A stretch of 54,186 nt of DNA from CAWJHE01 sp964614855 (GCA_964614855.1 CAZTMX010000001.1:1-54186), one strand, 5' to 3'. Counted from the first letter of the stretch, positions 8,587 to 17,654 are shown. The notes: generated by a model from the sequence alone, not told the origin. Program-made: numbers and translations.

Positions 8587-8628
8587 CCACCCTGCTTAAT
8601 TACCAGGTTATACCAGCAGGAGGCTGTA

Positions 8629-8853
8629 GTGAAACTGTATCTCGATATCGCATTGATTATAACTTCTATTGCTTTGATTGCCAGTGTTATCTTGCAGAGC
8701 AAGGGCGCTGGCTTGGGTGGGTTGACCGGCGGCGACAGCAGCGGCTTTGTTACTGCACGGCGGGGTATTGAAAAAACACTGTTTCGCGTAACTATCGGTC
8801 TGAGTGTTTTATTCTTTGGCCTGGCGCTTGCCACCACCATTGTTACAGGGTAG
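8629..8853 (+). CDS. secG: Preprotein translocase subunit SecG
   Basis: A 74-residue protein with two transmembrane helices (about 4-24 and 50-72), joined by the SecG signature 'SKGAGLGGLTGGDSSGF' and an ARRG loop. SecG sits beside SecY/SecE in the membrane and assists SecA-driven export. Length and topology are normal. The GTG start is set by an AGGAGG site at 8618-8623. It is monocistronic or linked to the RNA element that follows; the strong promoter upstream fits a housekeeping gene. Confidence 0.93.
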   Translation: MKLYLDIALIITSIALIASVILQSKGAGLGGLTGGDSSGFVTARRGIEKTLFRVTIGLSVLFFGLALATTIVTG

Positions 8854-8861
8854 TTAGAAAA

Positions 8862-9009
8862 GGTCGCACAAATCTCGAAAACACGCAAGCCTGGTAGTCC
8901 GTTAGATACACCTGGCGAGGGATGCTACCGGCAAGTGGTCGAATTGGTGCAGACCGACGGGAGCGTTGTTTAGAAGGCGTTTCACGGTCAAAGAGTGAAA
9001 CGCCTTTAT
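8862..9009 (+). ncRNA. Candidate structured RNA (three-way junction plus terminator)
   Basis: The 167 bases between secG and the next gene code for nothing but fold well by eye. A closing stem pairs AACACGC (about 8879-8886) with GCGTTGTT (8963-8970). A second arm pairs GGTAG-TCC (8893-8900) with GGGA-TG-CTACC (8919-8929). A third pairs GGTC (8937-8940) with GACC (8952-8955). A perfect terminator follows. This is the layout of a riboswitch aptamer with expression platform, or of a small RNA. I do not recognise the class. The element has no separate promoter that I can see, so it may be transcribed from secG. Confidence 0.4.
8974..9009 (+). terminator. Intrinsic terminator upstream of the solute-binding protein gene
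   Basis: AAGGCGTTTCAC (8974-8985) pairs perfectly with GTGAAACGCCTT (8995-9006) across a 9-base loop and is followed by TATT. It lies only 12 bases before the next start codon, so it could be an attenuator as well as the end of the secG transcript. Confidence 0.85.
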
Positions 9010-9020
9010 TAATCAATATT

Positions 9021-10739
9021 ATGAAGAACCTACGCTGGCAATTAATTATCGTGGCTCTGGCTTTGGTTGCTATTGCAGCACTGCTACTAAGCCAGCAGCC
9101 GCAGCTTCTCCCGGGTAACGAACCTCAGGAAGCGCCATTAACTGGCGGCGTGTACACAGAAGCGCTCATCGGCTCTTATGGCAGGTTAAATCCTCTTTTG
9201 GATTTTTCTAACCAGGCGGATCGTGATATCAACCGGCTGCTTTTCAGCAGCCTGATTAAGTTTAGCGATCGCGGCTTACCCCAGGGAGACCTGGCTGATT
9301 CGTGGGGGATATCCCAGGATGGTAAGGTTTATAACTTTTCTATCCTATCCAATGCAAACTGGCACGACGGCCAGCCGGTGACTAGCGATGATGTTATCTT
9401 CACCATTGAGCTGATGCGCAGCGAAGACCTGCCTTTGAGTGACGATTTGCGTGCATTTTGGAAACAGGTGGAAGTAAAAGGCCTTGATGAGAAGACTTTA
9501 CAGTTCCGCTTGCCCGAACCCTTTTCTCCATTTTTAGATTACCTTACATTTGGCATTTTGCCTGTTCACCGCCTGGGTGATACTTCTCCAGCAGACATAA
9601 TTGATGCGAAGTTTAACCTGGCGCCGGTGGGCAGTGGTCCATTCCGTTTTTCTTCCTTGATGGTTGAAAACGGCCAGATTACCGGGGTTGTCCTTTCAAG
9701 GAATGAAGCTTACTATCGGGAAAACGCATTTCTAGAGCAGGTTGTCTTCAAGTATTATGACGACCAGGTTTCCGCTCTTTTTGCCCTGCAGCAAGGGGAA
9801 GTGATGGGCGTCAGCCAGTTGAGCGGCGATGCCTTGCGGGATGCGCTCAAATCCGACAATATGAATGTCTTTACCGGTCGTCTACCCATGCTGAATATGG
9901 TCTTTCTCAACCTGGATTTGCCTGAAAAAGCCTGGTTGCAGGATTTAACCATCCGGCGAGCGCTACTCATGGGGTTAAACCGCCAGTGGATGATTGATAA
10001 GATCCTGTCTGGACAGGGGATCATGGCACACAGCCCCGTTTTTCCTGAAAGCTGGGCATATTACGAAGGGGTAGAAAAGATCCCCTTTGACAGCCAGCAG
10101 GCAACCACCATGCTAAAGCGGGCGGGATACACGATCCCTGCTGAAGGCGGTTCGGTTCGTTCGAAGGATGGTGTATCTCTGATCCTGGAACTGGTTTATC
10201 CGGATCATGCGCCTTACCCGGAATTTGCCGAGAGAATCCGCTCCGATTGGGGAAACCTGGGTGTGGATGTCACGCTGGTGGGAGTTTCATCCGAAGAATT
10301 ACTTGAAGATTATCTCAGACCGCGTGCGTACCAGGCTGCGCTGGTCGAATTGAATTTCTTTCGTTCGCCAGATCCAGACCCTTACCCGTTCTGGCACCAG
10401 GCGCAGGCTGCTGCCGGGCAAAATTATTCCCAATGGGATGACCGCCAGGCAAGCGAATATTTGGAACAGGCACGTGTGTCGGTTGATTTGAATGAGCGTA
10501 CCCGAAGGTATCGCAATTTCCAGGTGCGTTTTGTTGGCGAGATGCCGGCGCTGCCGTTGTTTTACCCGGTTGCATCTTACGGTGTGTCCACCCAGGTCAA
10601 AGGCGTCAGCATGGGACCGCTGTATGATTTATCAGACCGCTTTGCCAATATCACCTCCTGGTACATTTTCAGCACAACCACTGGCGCGCTGCCGCAAGAA
10701 ACCAGCGAGTCGGATACTGGGCCAACTGACGCGCCATAA
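9021..10739 (+). CDS. ABC transporter solute-binding protein, family 5
   Basis: 572 residues starting MKNLRWQLII. A single N-terminal helix (about residues 6-23) has no lipobox Cys, so it is probably an uncleaved membrane anchor. The rest is a family 5 (peptide/nickel/opine type) binding protein: 'LTGGVYTEALIGSYGRLNPLLD', 'LADSWGISQDGKVYNFSILSNANWHDGQPVTSDDV' (the family signature region), 'PVGSGPFRF', 'NLGVDVTLVGVSSEELL'. It would capture small peptides or similar ligands for import. No permease or ATPase genes are adjacent, so it is an orphan here. There is no ribosome binding site before the ATG, and a terminator hairpin ends 12 bases upstream, which suggests unusual or attenuated expression. 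Confidence 0.85.
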   Translation: MKNLRWQLIIVALALVAIAALLLSQQPQLLPGNEPQEAPLTGGVYTEALIGSYGRLNPLLDFSNQADRDINRLLFSSLIKFSDRGLPQGDLADSWGISQDGKVYNFSILSNANWHDGQPVTSDDVIFTIELMRSEDLPLSDDLRAFWKQVEVKGLDEKTLQFRLPEPFSPFLDYLTFGILPVHRLGDTSPADIIDAKFNLAPVGSGPFRFSSLMVENGQITGVVLSRNEAYYRENAFLEQVVFKYYDDQVSALFALQQGEVMGVSQLSGDALRDALKSDNMNVFTGRLPMLNMVFLNLDLPEKAWLQDLTIRRALLMGLNRQWMIDKILSGQGIMAHSPVFPESWAYYEGVEKIPFDSQQATTMLKRAGYTIPAEGGSVRSKDGVSLILELVYPDHAPYPEFAERIRSDWGNLGVDVTLVGVSSEELLEDYLRPRAYQAALVELNFFRSPDPDPYPFWHQAQAAAGQNYSQWDDRQASEYLEQARVSVDLNERTRRYRNFQVRFVGEMPALPLFYPVASYGVSTQVKGVSMGPLYDLSDRFANITSWYIFSTTTGALPQETSESDTGPTDAP

Positions 10740-10801
10740 CTGGCTTTCTAGCGGCAATAAAAACAGCCGCTGATGACGATCCCAAACAAAGGAGAAATCC
10801 A

Positions 10802-11602
10802 ATGAACCCTGTTCTCGAGCTGATCCATAAGAGGCGCTCTGTTCGCGTCTATGACCCAACCCCCATCTCGGACGAAGAAAAAGATGCCATTTTACAGGCA
10901 GCCATGCGTGCTCCAACCGCAGGAGCCATGATGTTGTACTCGATCATCGAAGTGGCTGACCTGGCCTTGAAGCAGCGGCTGGCTGAGACATGCGACCACC
11001 AGCCCTTTATCGCCAAGGCGCCCCTGGTCCTGCTGTTCCTGGCGGATTACCAGCGTTGGATGGATATGTTCAGCGCAGCAGGCTCCGCCACGCGCGCCGG
11101 TGAGCTGGGCATTCCCAACCGGCTGCCGGCTGAAGGCGACCTGGTGTTGGCATTGATGGATGCTTTGATTGCAGCCCAAACCGCCGTTCTGGCTGCAGAA
11201 TCCCTGGGGATTGGTTCGTGTTATATCGGAGATGTTCTCGAAAACTGGGAGACCCACCAGGAGATGTTCAACCTGCCGCAGTACACCTTCCCGGCTGCCT
11301 TGCTGTGTTTTGGACGGCCTGCTGATCCCCCACCCGGTAAACTTATCCCGCGTTTTGATAAGCGGTTTATCGTTCACCAGGACTCCTACCAGCGTTTTGA
11401 AAAAGACCAGTTAAATGACGTTTTCTTGCCGTTTGGCTTTCCTTCTTTTGATCTGAAGGAATACAAAAATGGTGCACACAACCCGGTGCAGCATAACTAC
11501 TTGCGCAAGTTCACTGCAGACTTCTCAAGGGAGATGAATCGTTCCACGGCGGTGATGATCCGCAAGTGGTGCGGTCAAAACGATCCATCTGAACAAGCAT
11601 AA
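10802..11602 (+). CDS. Nitroreductase family protein
   Basis: 266 residues starting MNPVLELIHKRRSVRVYDP, the FMN-binding N-terminus of the nitroreductase family (RRSVR contacts the flavin phosphate). Further family blocks are 'ILQAAMRAPTAGAMMLYSII', 'DALIAAQTAVLAAESLGIGSCYIGDV' and 'CFGRPADPPPGKLIPRFDKRFIVHQD'. It is expected to be a cytoplasmic FMN enzyme that reduces quinones, nitro compounds or similar substrates with NAD(P)H. The C-terminal 50 residues extend beyond the core. The start has AAAGGAG seven bases upstream. It is convergent with the transglycosylase gene, with a five-base gap. Confidence 0.85.
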   Translation: MNPVLELIHKRRSVRVYDPTPISDEEKDAILQAAMRAPTAGAMMLYSIIEVADLALKQRLAETCDHQPFIAKAPLVLLFLADYQRWMDMFSAAGSATRAGELGIPNRLPAEGDLVLALMDALIAAQTAVLAAESLGIGSCYIGDVLENWETHQEMFNLPQYTFPAALLCFGRPADPPPGKLIPRFDKRFIVHQDSYQRFEKDQLNDVFLPFGFPSFDLKEYKNGAHNPVQHNYLRKFTADFSREMNRSTAVMIRKWCGQNDPSEQA

Positions 11603-11607
11603 ATCAA

Positions 11608-14061
11608 TCAGGGGGTGCGGTTATAGATCAGGCGGTAGAGCGAAAAGATTTCATAGATACCGCGGATATAGGCGCGTGTCTCGCTATAGCGGATAATTTC
11701 CAGGAAAAGATCCGCATCATTTTGCGCCTGATCCAACCAGGCAGCTGAATTTCCCGGCCCGCCGTTGTAGGCTGCCAGTGCAGCATACATATCTCCGTCA
11801 AAGTTTTCGCGCTGTGTGTCCAGGTAATCGACGCCAAAAGTCAAAGATACGATGGGGGAGTACAGGTCTTCGGCGATGTAGTCATCAGGCCACCCCAGGT
11901 TTTTTTGGATATCCGCACCAGTGGCAGGGATGACCTGCATCAAGCCGCGGGCATCGGCTGATGAACGAACGAAGCCTTCAAACAGGCTTTCCTGGCGCAC
12001 CACGCTGAACAAAAACAGGGGGTGAAAGGCGTACTTCTCTGCCAGTGGGAAGATGATATCTTTGTAGTAGGCGCCAAAGCGGATATGGTTGAAATATGCT
12101 GGTGCGCTCAAGGTGCCGGCATCATCCAAGGATGCCAGGGTGAGCACCTGGCGAGCGGTCATGATCGCCGAGCGATAGGCGTCATTTTCGATCAGGTAAT
12201 TGAGCAAACGGTAGCTGAGCTCAGGATCATTTTGCACAGCCAGGCGTACCTGTTCATATTCTGCCCGTGCTTCGTCGTACAACCCCAGTGCCCAAAGCGC
12301 CGCTCCGCGCTGGATGCCACTGTCATATGCCAGTGCCCCCAGGTTGCTCAGGTCGGTTTCTTGGGGGATGTTGAATGTGGAGCGCATCCATTCATCTGCG
12401 CGCAGCCTTTCCGCAGCAAAATCGACACCTATGTCGTATGCCTCTGGTGGGGTAAAAGGCGCTCTACCGTGCAGGATATCTCTGGCACGCTCGCTGTAGT
12501 AGCCGGTTGGGTCGATGGTAGCAGTTTTCTCCCAGCCTTGCCGGGCAGCATCTGTATTGCCTTGTGCCAGGTGTGTCTTGGCGATCCAAAAATTGGCTAA
12601 AGAGCGGTCTTCCAGGGATACAGCCGTGGTTTCAAAGCGCATAAAGGCGGTCATTGCCGCGGCATAATTCCCCAGTCGGTAATGGGAAATTCCGCTCAGG
12701 AAGATTGAGCGCAAGGCAAATTCGTAGCTGGGATACAGGTTAAGTACACGCTCAAACCACTCGGCAGCTTGTTCCAAATTATTATCTCGTTCTGCAGCCA
12801 GGGCGGCATCGTAAAGGAATTCCGCTGCACGATCGTGGTTTGGAAATTTTTCTACAAATTCCATTAGACCCTGGGCTGCTTCGCTATTCTGGCCCAGGTA
12901 GGACCACTGCGTGATCGCTCGTTGGTTGTAAGCCTCAGCTCGATATTCGTGATCGGGTAGCTCCTGGATTAACTTATTCCAGTAATCGATGGCTTCTTCA
13001 TAACCGCCAAGCGCACGTGTCGTCAGACCGAAGAAGTAATAAGCGGTTCCGGGGTCTGCCGGGTTGGATAGTAAATACCGGTTCAGAGCAGCCAGGGCTA
13101 CACCGTATTGCCCGGCATAGTAATCGATCTTCCCGCGTGTCAACTCATCCACCTGAACGCCTGCATCAACCAGGGCTACCAGGCACAGATAGGCTTCATA
13201 GGCAGTTGGATAATTTGTGATGGCATCCATATAAGCTGCCTGCGCCTGTTCCAGGTTGCCCAGAGCAGTATAAGATTCGCCCTTGCGCAAATCAATTAAT
13301 GCGCGTGTGTTGGCACTGCCAGTGCGCATGGAGGCGTCATCGTAGAGATGGATGGCGGTATCGTGGTCTCCGCCCAGGGCGTAGGACCTGGCAAGTTTCA
13401 GTTGTAAGTTAATGCTGTCCAGGGTGCTGGGGCTAGCCAGCGCGGCTTGAAAGTCCTGAGCTGCACCAAGATAATTCCCTGTGGCAAAAACAGCGTCGGC
13501 GCGTTTATTCAGAATATAGGCATCGATCACACCCGGTCGAAGCGCCAGGTACTGCTCGAATTCCGCTGCAGCCTGGATGAAGTTTTCCTGTTTTAGCATG
13601 AGCTCGCCCAGGAAGAAATGAGCCTCTGCCACTTGAGAGGCTTGTGGGTAATCAGTGATGATCCTTGTCAATTGCAGGGCTGCTTCATACTCTTTGCGCG
13701 CCATCAAGTTGGCTCGGCCCAATCCCAAAAGGGCAGCTGCCCGCATCTCTGCATCCTGACTCTGGTCGAACGCGTTCTGAAATTCTATGATTGCCGCCTG
13801 AGGGTCACCATTGAACAAGGCATGTTCTGCGCTGTGGATACGCGCCCCGGGTAAAGGAGTGGGGGTGGGCAGCGGCGTGGGCGTGATCGTGGACGTAGGC
13901 GTTGGCTCTGGGGTTAGGGTGAGGGTGGGTCGCTGGGTTGGGATCAACTCCAACGGGGAGGCGATGCGGCGCGAACAGGAAAGGGACGTGAGCAGAGCAC
14001 CCAACAGGAGCAATAATCCCAGGCGTGTGGTTGTTTCCCTATTGAAAGTTCGGCGTCTCAT
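11608..14061 (-). CDS. Lytic transglycosylase with TPR repeats (Slt-like)
   Basis: 817 residues from the ATG of MRRRTFNRETT; a longer in-frame start would cross the mtnA promoter and is less likely. A signal sequence (LLLLLGALLTSLSC) ends in a Cys that may be a weak lipobox. A short Thr/Pro linker ('TLTPEPTPTSTITPTP') follows. About residues 75-620 are helical tetratricopeptide repeats. The C-terminal 150 residues are the transglycosylase domain: SVVRQESLFE (catalytic Glu near 691), ARGLMQV and ALAAYNGGPGN. It should cleave peptidoglycan between MurNAc and GlcNAc in the envelope, with the repeats as a scaffold, as in soluble lytic transglycosylase Slt70. Confidence 0.9.
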   Translation of the reverse strand: MRRRTFNRETTTRLGLLLLLGALLTSLSCSRRIASPLELIPTQRPTLTLTPEPTPTSTITPTPLPTPTPLPGARIHSAEHALFNGDPQAAIIEFQNAFDQSQDAEMRAAALLGLGRANLMARKEYEAALQLTRIITDYPQASQVAEAHFFLGELMLKQENFIQAAAEFEQYLALRPGVIDAYILNKRADAVFATGNYLGAAQDFQAALASPSTLDSINLQLKLARSYALGGDHDTAIHLYDDASMRTGSANTRALIDLRKGESYTALGNLEQAQAAYMDAITNYPTAYEAYLCLVALVDAGVQVDELTRGKIDYYAGQYGVALAALNRYLLSNPADPGTAYYFFGLTTRALGGYEEAIDYWNKLIQELPDHEYRAEAYNQRAITQWSYLGQNSEAAQGLMEFVEKFPNHDRAAEFLYDAALAAERDNNLEQAAEWFERVLNLYPSYEFALRSIFLSGISHYRLGNYAAAMTAFMRFETTAVSLEDRSLANFWIAKTHLAQGNTDAARQGWEKTATIDPTGYYSERARDILHGRAPFTPPEAYDIGVDFAAERLRADEWMRSTFNIPQETDLSNLGALAYDSGIQRGAALWALGLYDEARAEYEQVRLAVQNDPELSYRLLNYLIENDAYRSAIMTARQVLTLASLDDAGTLSAPAYFNHIRFGAYYKDIIFPLAEKYAFHPLFLFSVVRQESLFEGFVRSSADARGLMQVIPATGADIQKNLGWPDDYIAEDLYSPIVSLTFGVDYLDTQRENFDGDMYAALAAYNGGPGNSAAWLDQAQNDADLFLEIIRYSETRAYIRGIYEIFSLYRLIYNRTP

Positions 14062-14129
14062 TGTTGAGACTATAACCCAGGCTGGCGCAGGTGTCAATGC
14101 AGCACCAGGCGAGTAGCTGTTTTGTGCCT

Positions 14130-14158
14130 TTGACAAAGCCTGGCGAGCATGCTACACT
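14130..14158 (+). promoter_or_regulatory. Promoter of mtnA
   Basis: TTGACA (14130-14135), exactly 17 bases, then TACACT (14153-14158). The GGAGGAT ribosome site (14184-14190) and ATG (14194) follow at normal distances. Confidence 0.8.
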
Positions 14159-14193
14159 TTTTGCGCTAGCAAGATACCCTCCCGGAGGATGAC

Positions 14194-15246
14194 ATGCGCA
14201 CACTTGAATGGAACCCCGACTTTCAAACCTTACAGATGATTGACCAGCGGCTGCTGCCGGGTGAGTTCCGCCTGGTACAGCTCAGTGATACCCAGCAAGT
14301 GACCCAGGCGATACGTGAAATGGTGGTGCGCGGTGCGCCAGCCATTGGTGTGGCGGCAGCTTTTGGGCTGGCGCTGGCTGCCAGAAATTCCAAGGCGCGT
14401 GACCTTTTGACATTGCAGGCGGATGTGAAACAGGCGGCTGTGGAGCTTCAGTTAGCTCGTCCGACTGCAGTCAATTTGTCCTGGGCGCTGCGGCGGGTGC
14501 TACAAAAAACAGAGAGTTTTAACGGGACGGGAGATGAACTGCGCAAGCTTATCCTGGCGGAAGCGCAGGCAATCGCAGATGAGGATGTTGAAATCAACCG
14601 GCGTATGGCGCTGCATGGAGCTGCGCTGATTGAAGACGGTGATACGCTGATCCATCACTGCAACACCGGCGCGCTGGCAGCCGTGGATTGGGGAACAGCG
14701 CTCGGGGTGATCCGCATGGCGCACGAACAGGGCAAGCGCGTCCATGTTTTGGTGGATGAAACCCGGCCCCGCCTGCAAGGAGCGCGCCTGACCGCCTGGG
14801 AGCTGGGAAATTATGGTATCCCGTATGAAATCATCACTGACAACGCCGCCGGATACCATCTGTCTTCTGGGGTGGTGCAAAAAGTCTTGTTTGGGGCGGA
14901 TCGGGTGGCTGCGAATGGAGATGTAGCCAATAAGATCGGGACATATATGTTGGCATTGGCGGCGAATGACAACCACATCCCGGTTTACGCAGTTGTGCCG
15001 ACCTCGACGATCGATCTGTCGCTGGCGCACGGGGGGCTGATCCCAGTCGAGCAGCGCTCTGAACAAGAAGTATTGGATATCCAAATCGATGGCAAACCTG
15101 TGCATCCGGCAAACGCCAGGGCGCGCAACCCGGCATTTGATATCACGCCACAGCGCTTGATCTCCGCCTGGGTCACGGAACACGGTGTGATTAAGCCGCC
15201 CTTCTCTGAAAACATGAGACAACAAATCACACCAAAATCGCTCTAG
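14194..15246 (+). CDS. mtnA: S-methyl-5-thioribose-1-phosphate isomerase
   Basis: 350 residues, full length for the family. Family blocks in order: 'MVVRGAPAIGVAAAFGLALA', 'LIHHCNTGALA' with the catalytic Cys, 'HVLVDETRPRLQGARLTAWEL', 'GADRVAANGDVANKIGTY' with the catalytic Asp, and 'PVYAVVPTSTIDLSL'. MtnA converts methylthioribose-1-phosphate to methylthioribulose-1-phosphate in recovery of methionine from methylthioadenosine. Relatives acting on ribose-1,5-bisphosphate exist, but the context (adenosine kinase and ahcY next) supports S-adenosylmethionine by-product recycling. It has a strong own promoter and an AGGAG site. Confidence 0.92.
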   Translation: MRTLEWNPDFQTLQMIDQRLLPGEFRLVQLSDTQQVTQAIREMVVRGAPAIGVAAAFGLALAARNSKARDLLTLQADVKQAAVELQLARPTAVNLSWALRRVLQKTESFNGTGDELRKLILAEAQAIADEDVEINRRMALHGAALIEDGDTLIHHCNTGALAAVDWGTALGVIRMAHEQGKRVHVLVDETRPRLQGARLTAWELGNYGIPYEIITDNAAGYHLSSGVVQKVLFGADRVAANGDVANKIGTYMLALAANDNHIPVYAVVPTSTIDLSLAHGGLIPVEQRSEQEVLDIQIDGKPVHPANARARNPAFDITPQRLISAWVTEHGVIKPPFSENMRQQITPKSL

Positions 15247-15333
15247 GCTCACGATTTCGAGAAATATTTGGTAGAATAAATGTTTGCGCCTGGGTTTCTG
15301 CAGGTAGAAATATATTGCTTGGGAATCTTGCGA

Positions 15334-16326
15334 ATGAAAATCCTTCTAACCGGTTCTGTGGCTTACGATTACTTGATGACCTTCCCGGGTTATTTTAAGG
15401 ATCACTTTCTGCCAGATCGCCTGGATTCTATCAGCCTCTCCTTTTTGGTTGAGTCGATGATCAGGCTGCGCGGTGGTATTGCACCCAATATCGCCTACAC
15501 CCTGGCTTTGCTGGGTGAAAGGCCTCGCCTTTGGGCGGCGGTTGGTGAAGACTTCGAAGAATACCGCGCCTGGTTGGAGAGCAAAGGAGTGGAGACATCC
15601 GGAGCGCGCGTGATCCCGGGTGTGTATACCGCTTCCTTTTTTGTGAACACCGACCGTGCCAATGCCCAAATCGCCAGTTTTTACCCCGGCGCCATGGCGC
15701 ACGCTGCAGAATTGTCCTTGCTGCAGTTGGGGGATTTCAGACCTGACCTGGTGATGATTTCGCCCAATGATCCTGGCGCTATGATCCAATATGTAAAGGA
15801 ATGCCAGCAGTCAGGCTTGCCTTACATTTACGATCCCAGCCAGCAAATCGTCCGGCTTACCGGAGCGGATCTGCAAGAAGGGATCCAGGGGGCGTATGCC
15901 TTGTTTGTCAACGATTATGAAGCCGCGCTGGTAGAGAAGATGACCGGATGGGATTTGCAGAAAACCCTGGAGGTCAACCCGAACATTATGCTGGTGATTA
16001 CGCGCGGCGAACAGGGGGCGGATATTTATACCGCCAGCCAGGTCGTTCACGTGCCGGTTGCCCCGCCTGAGGAAATTGTGGACCCAACCGGCGTTGGGGA
16101 TGCTTTTCGCGGCGGTTTCCTCACCGGTTTGAGCAACGGGATGGAACTGATCACATGCGGCCGGATGGGCGCCCTGGCGGCTACCTACTGCCTGGAAAGG
16201 CGCGGCCCGCAGGGTCACACCTATTCGGTGCAAGAATTTCTGGCGCGCTACCAGCAAATATTTGGTGACAGTGGAAAACTGGATTTCTTGAATCACACAT
16301 CGCAGGCAAGGGCGACATCTTACTAA
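15334..16326 (+). CDS. PfkB family kinase, probable adenosine kinase
   Basis: 330 residues from the ATG of MKILLTGSVAYDYL. An in-frame ATG at 15280 lies only two bases after a TAGAAT box and is less likely. The ribokinase fold is shown by 'GGIAPNIAYTLALLGERP' (substrate GG motif), 'GEDFEEYRAWLESKGVET' and the anion-hole/catalytic block DPTGVGDAFRGGFL with its Asp. The 'SLSFLVESMIRLRGGIAPN' region resembles archaeal and Chloroflexota adenosine kinases more than sugar kinases. Because ahcY, which releases adenosine, follows 52 bases later, the likely reaction is adenosine + ATP to AMP. A nucleoside or sugar substrate other than adenosine cannot be excluded. Confidence 0.8.
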   Translation: MKILLTGSVAYDYLMTFPGYFKDHFLPDRLDSISLSFLVESMIRLRGGIAPNIAYTLALLGERPRLWAAVGEDFEEYRAWLESKGVETSGARVIPGVYTASFFVNTDRANAQIASFYPGAMAHAAELSLLQLGDFRPDLVMISPNDPGAMIQYVKECQQSGLPYIYDPSQQIVRLTGADLQEGIQGAYALFVNDYEAALVEKMTGWDLQKTLEVNPNIMLVITRGEQGADIYTASQVVHVPVAPPEEIVDPTGVGDAFRGGFLTGLSNGMELITCGRMGALAATYCLERRGPQGHTYSVQEFLARYQQIFGDSGKLDFLNHTSQARATSY

Positions 16327-16378
16327 GAAAAACCCGAGCCTGATCATTGATCAAACTAACTTGACCTGGAGAATATAA

Positions 16379-17638
16379 ATGGAAAATTTTGATATCAAAG
16401 ACCCCAAGCAGGCCGAAGGCGGGCGCCGGCGTATTGAATGGGCGGAAAGAGAAATGCCTGTTCTGCGTCTGATCCGCGAACGGTTTGCCAAGGAACGCCC
16501 TCTGCAAGGGTTGCGTGTAGCTGCCTGTTTGCATGTCACCACTGAAACTGCCAACTTGATGAACACCCTGCACCTTGGCGGCGCAGATGTGGTGTTGACG
16601 GCTTCTAATCCGCTATCTACCCAGGATGATGTGGCTGCTTCGCTGGTGAACCATTATGAAATCCCGACTTATGCCATCAAGGGCGAAGATAACGTGACTT
16701 ACTACAAGCACATCCGGGCTGCGCTGGATCACAATCCGCACATGACCATGGATGACGGTGCTGACCTGGTCGGCACCCTGCACAAGGAACGGCGCGACCA
16801 GCTGCCTTCGATCGTGGGCGGCACCGAAGAGACCACTACCGGGGTCATACGCCTGCGCGCCATGGCGGCTGATGGGGCGCTTTCCTTCCCGGTGATCGCA
16901 GTCAATGATGCGATGACCAAGCACTTCTTCGACAACCGCTACGGGACCGGTCAATCCACCATCGACGGCATCGTGCGCGCTACCAATGTGCTCCTGGCAG
17001 GCAAGGTGTTTGTCATCGCCGGGTATGGTTGGTGTGGGCGTGGGCTTGCCATGCGCGCCCGCGGCATGGGCGCCAATGTGGTCGTCACTGAAGTTGATCC
17101 ACTCCCCGCCCTGGAGGCAGTGATGGATGGTTTCCGTGTGATGCCCATGGTAGAAGCGGCAGCTATCGGCGATATCTTCGTCACCGTAACCGGAGATCTC
17201 AACGTGCTGGATGTGCATCATTTTGAGGTGATGAAAGATGGGGCGATTGTCTCCAATTCTGGTCACTTTAACGTGGAAATCAATATTCCAGGTCTGGAGA
17301 AAATGGCGGTTGAGAAACGCCTTGTGCGCCCATTTGTGGACCAATATTTGCTGTCTGATGGGCGGCGCATTAACCTGTTAGGCGAAGGTCGTTTGATTAA
17401 CCTGGCCGCAGCCGAAGGGCACCCGGCAAGCGTGATGGATATGTCATTTGCCAACCAGGCTTTGAGCCTGGAATATATGGCGCGCCACGCTGGTGAGCTG
17501 GAGAAGAAGGTATACAGCGTTCCTGTTGCGATTGACAATGAAATTGCACGGCTGAAATTAAACGCCATGAACGTCAAACTGGATGTGCTCACCCCCGAGC
17601 AGGTGGCTTATCTAAATTCCTGGGAAGAAGGCACCTAA
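16379..17638 (+). CDS. ahcY: Adenosylhomocysteinase
   Basis: 419 residues with the full S-adenosylhomocysteine hydrolase layout: 'GLRVAACLHVTTETANLM', 'LTASNPLSTQDDVAASL', 'DDGADLVGTLH', 'EETTTGVIRLRAM', 'VNDAMTKHFFDNRYGTGQS', the NAD loop VIAGYGWCGRGLAMRARG, 'SNSGHFNVEI' and 'GHPASVMDMSFANQALS'. It is the short bacterial/archaeal form without the roughly 40-residue insertion of some bacterial enzymes. It splits S-adenosylhomocysteine into adenosine and homocysteine, relieving inhibition of methyltransferases. The gene ends at a bidirectional terminator shared with recA. No SAH riboswitch is visible in the 52-base gap upstream. Confidence 0.95.
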   Translation: MENFDIKDPKQAEGGRRRIEWAEREMPVLRLIRERFAKERPLQGLRVAACLHVTTETANLMNTLHLGGADVVLTASNPLSTQDDVAASLVNHYEIPTYAIKGEDNVTYYKHIRAALDHNPHMTMDDGADLVGTLHKERRDQLPSIVGGTEETTTGVIRLRAMAADGALSFPVIAVNDAMTKHFFDNRYGTGQSTIDGIVRATNVLLAGKVFVIAGYGWCGRGLAMRARGMGANVVVTEVDPLPALEAVMDGFRVMPMVEAAAIGDIFVTVTGDLNVLDVHHFEVMKDGAIVSNSGHFNVEINIPGLEKMAVEKRLVRPFVDQYLLSDGRRINLLGEGRLINLAAAEGHPASVMDMSFANQALSLEYMARHAGELEKKVYSVPVAIDNEIARLKLNAMNVKLDVLTPEQVAYLNSWEEGT

Positions 17639-17654
17639 ACCGTCTTTCGACCTA

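Noticed and set aside
8277..8888. Minus-strand open frame overlapping secG
   Set aside because: It lies opposite secG, which has promoter, ribosome site and family match; the rest is a shifted frame of the PHP gene.
8881..8930. Weak similarity to the cyclic di-GMP-I riboswitch (ACGCAAGCC followed by GG...CTACCGG)
   Set aside because: The GNRA hairpin and its receptor are missing, and the spacing differs from the class; left as an unclassified RNA.
8931..8970. Resemblance to the 5' half of a tRNA-Leu (AAGTGGTCGAATTGGT) after secG, where E. coli has leuU
   Set aside because: No anticodon stem, T-arm or acceptor pairing follows, so no cloverleaf is possible.
10750..10771. AGCGGC/GCCGCT hairpin between the solute-binding protein and nitroreductase genes
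   Set aside because: Only six base pairs and no T-run; not supported as a terminator.
12022..12600. 192-codon plus-strand frame inside the transglycosylase gene
   Set aside because: It is antisense to a protein with clear TPR and transglycosylase motifs and has no homology features.
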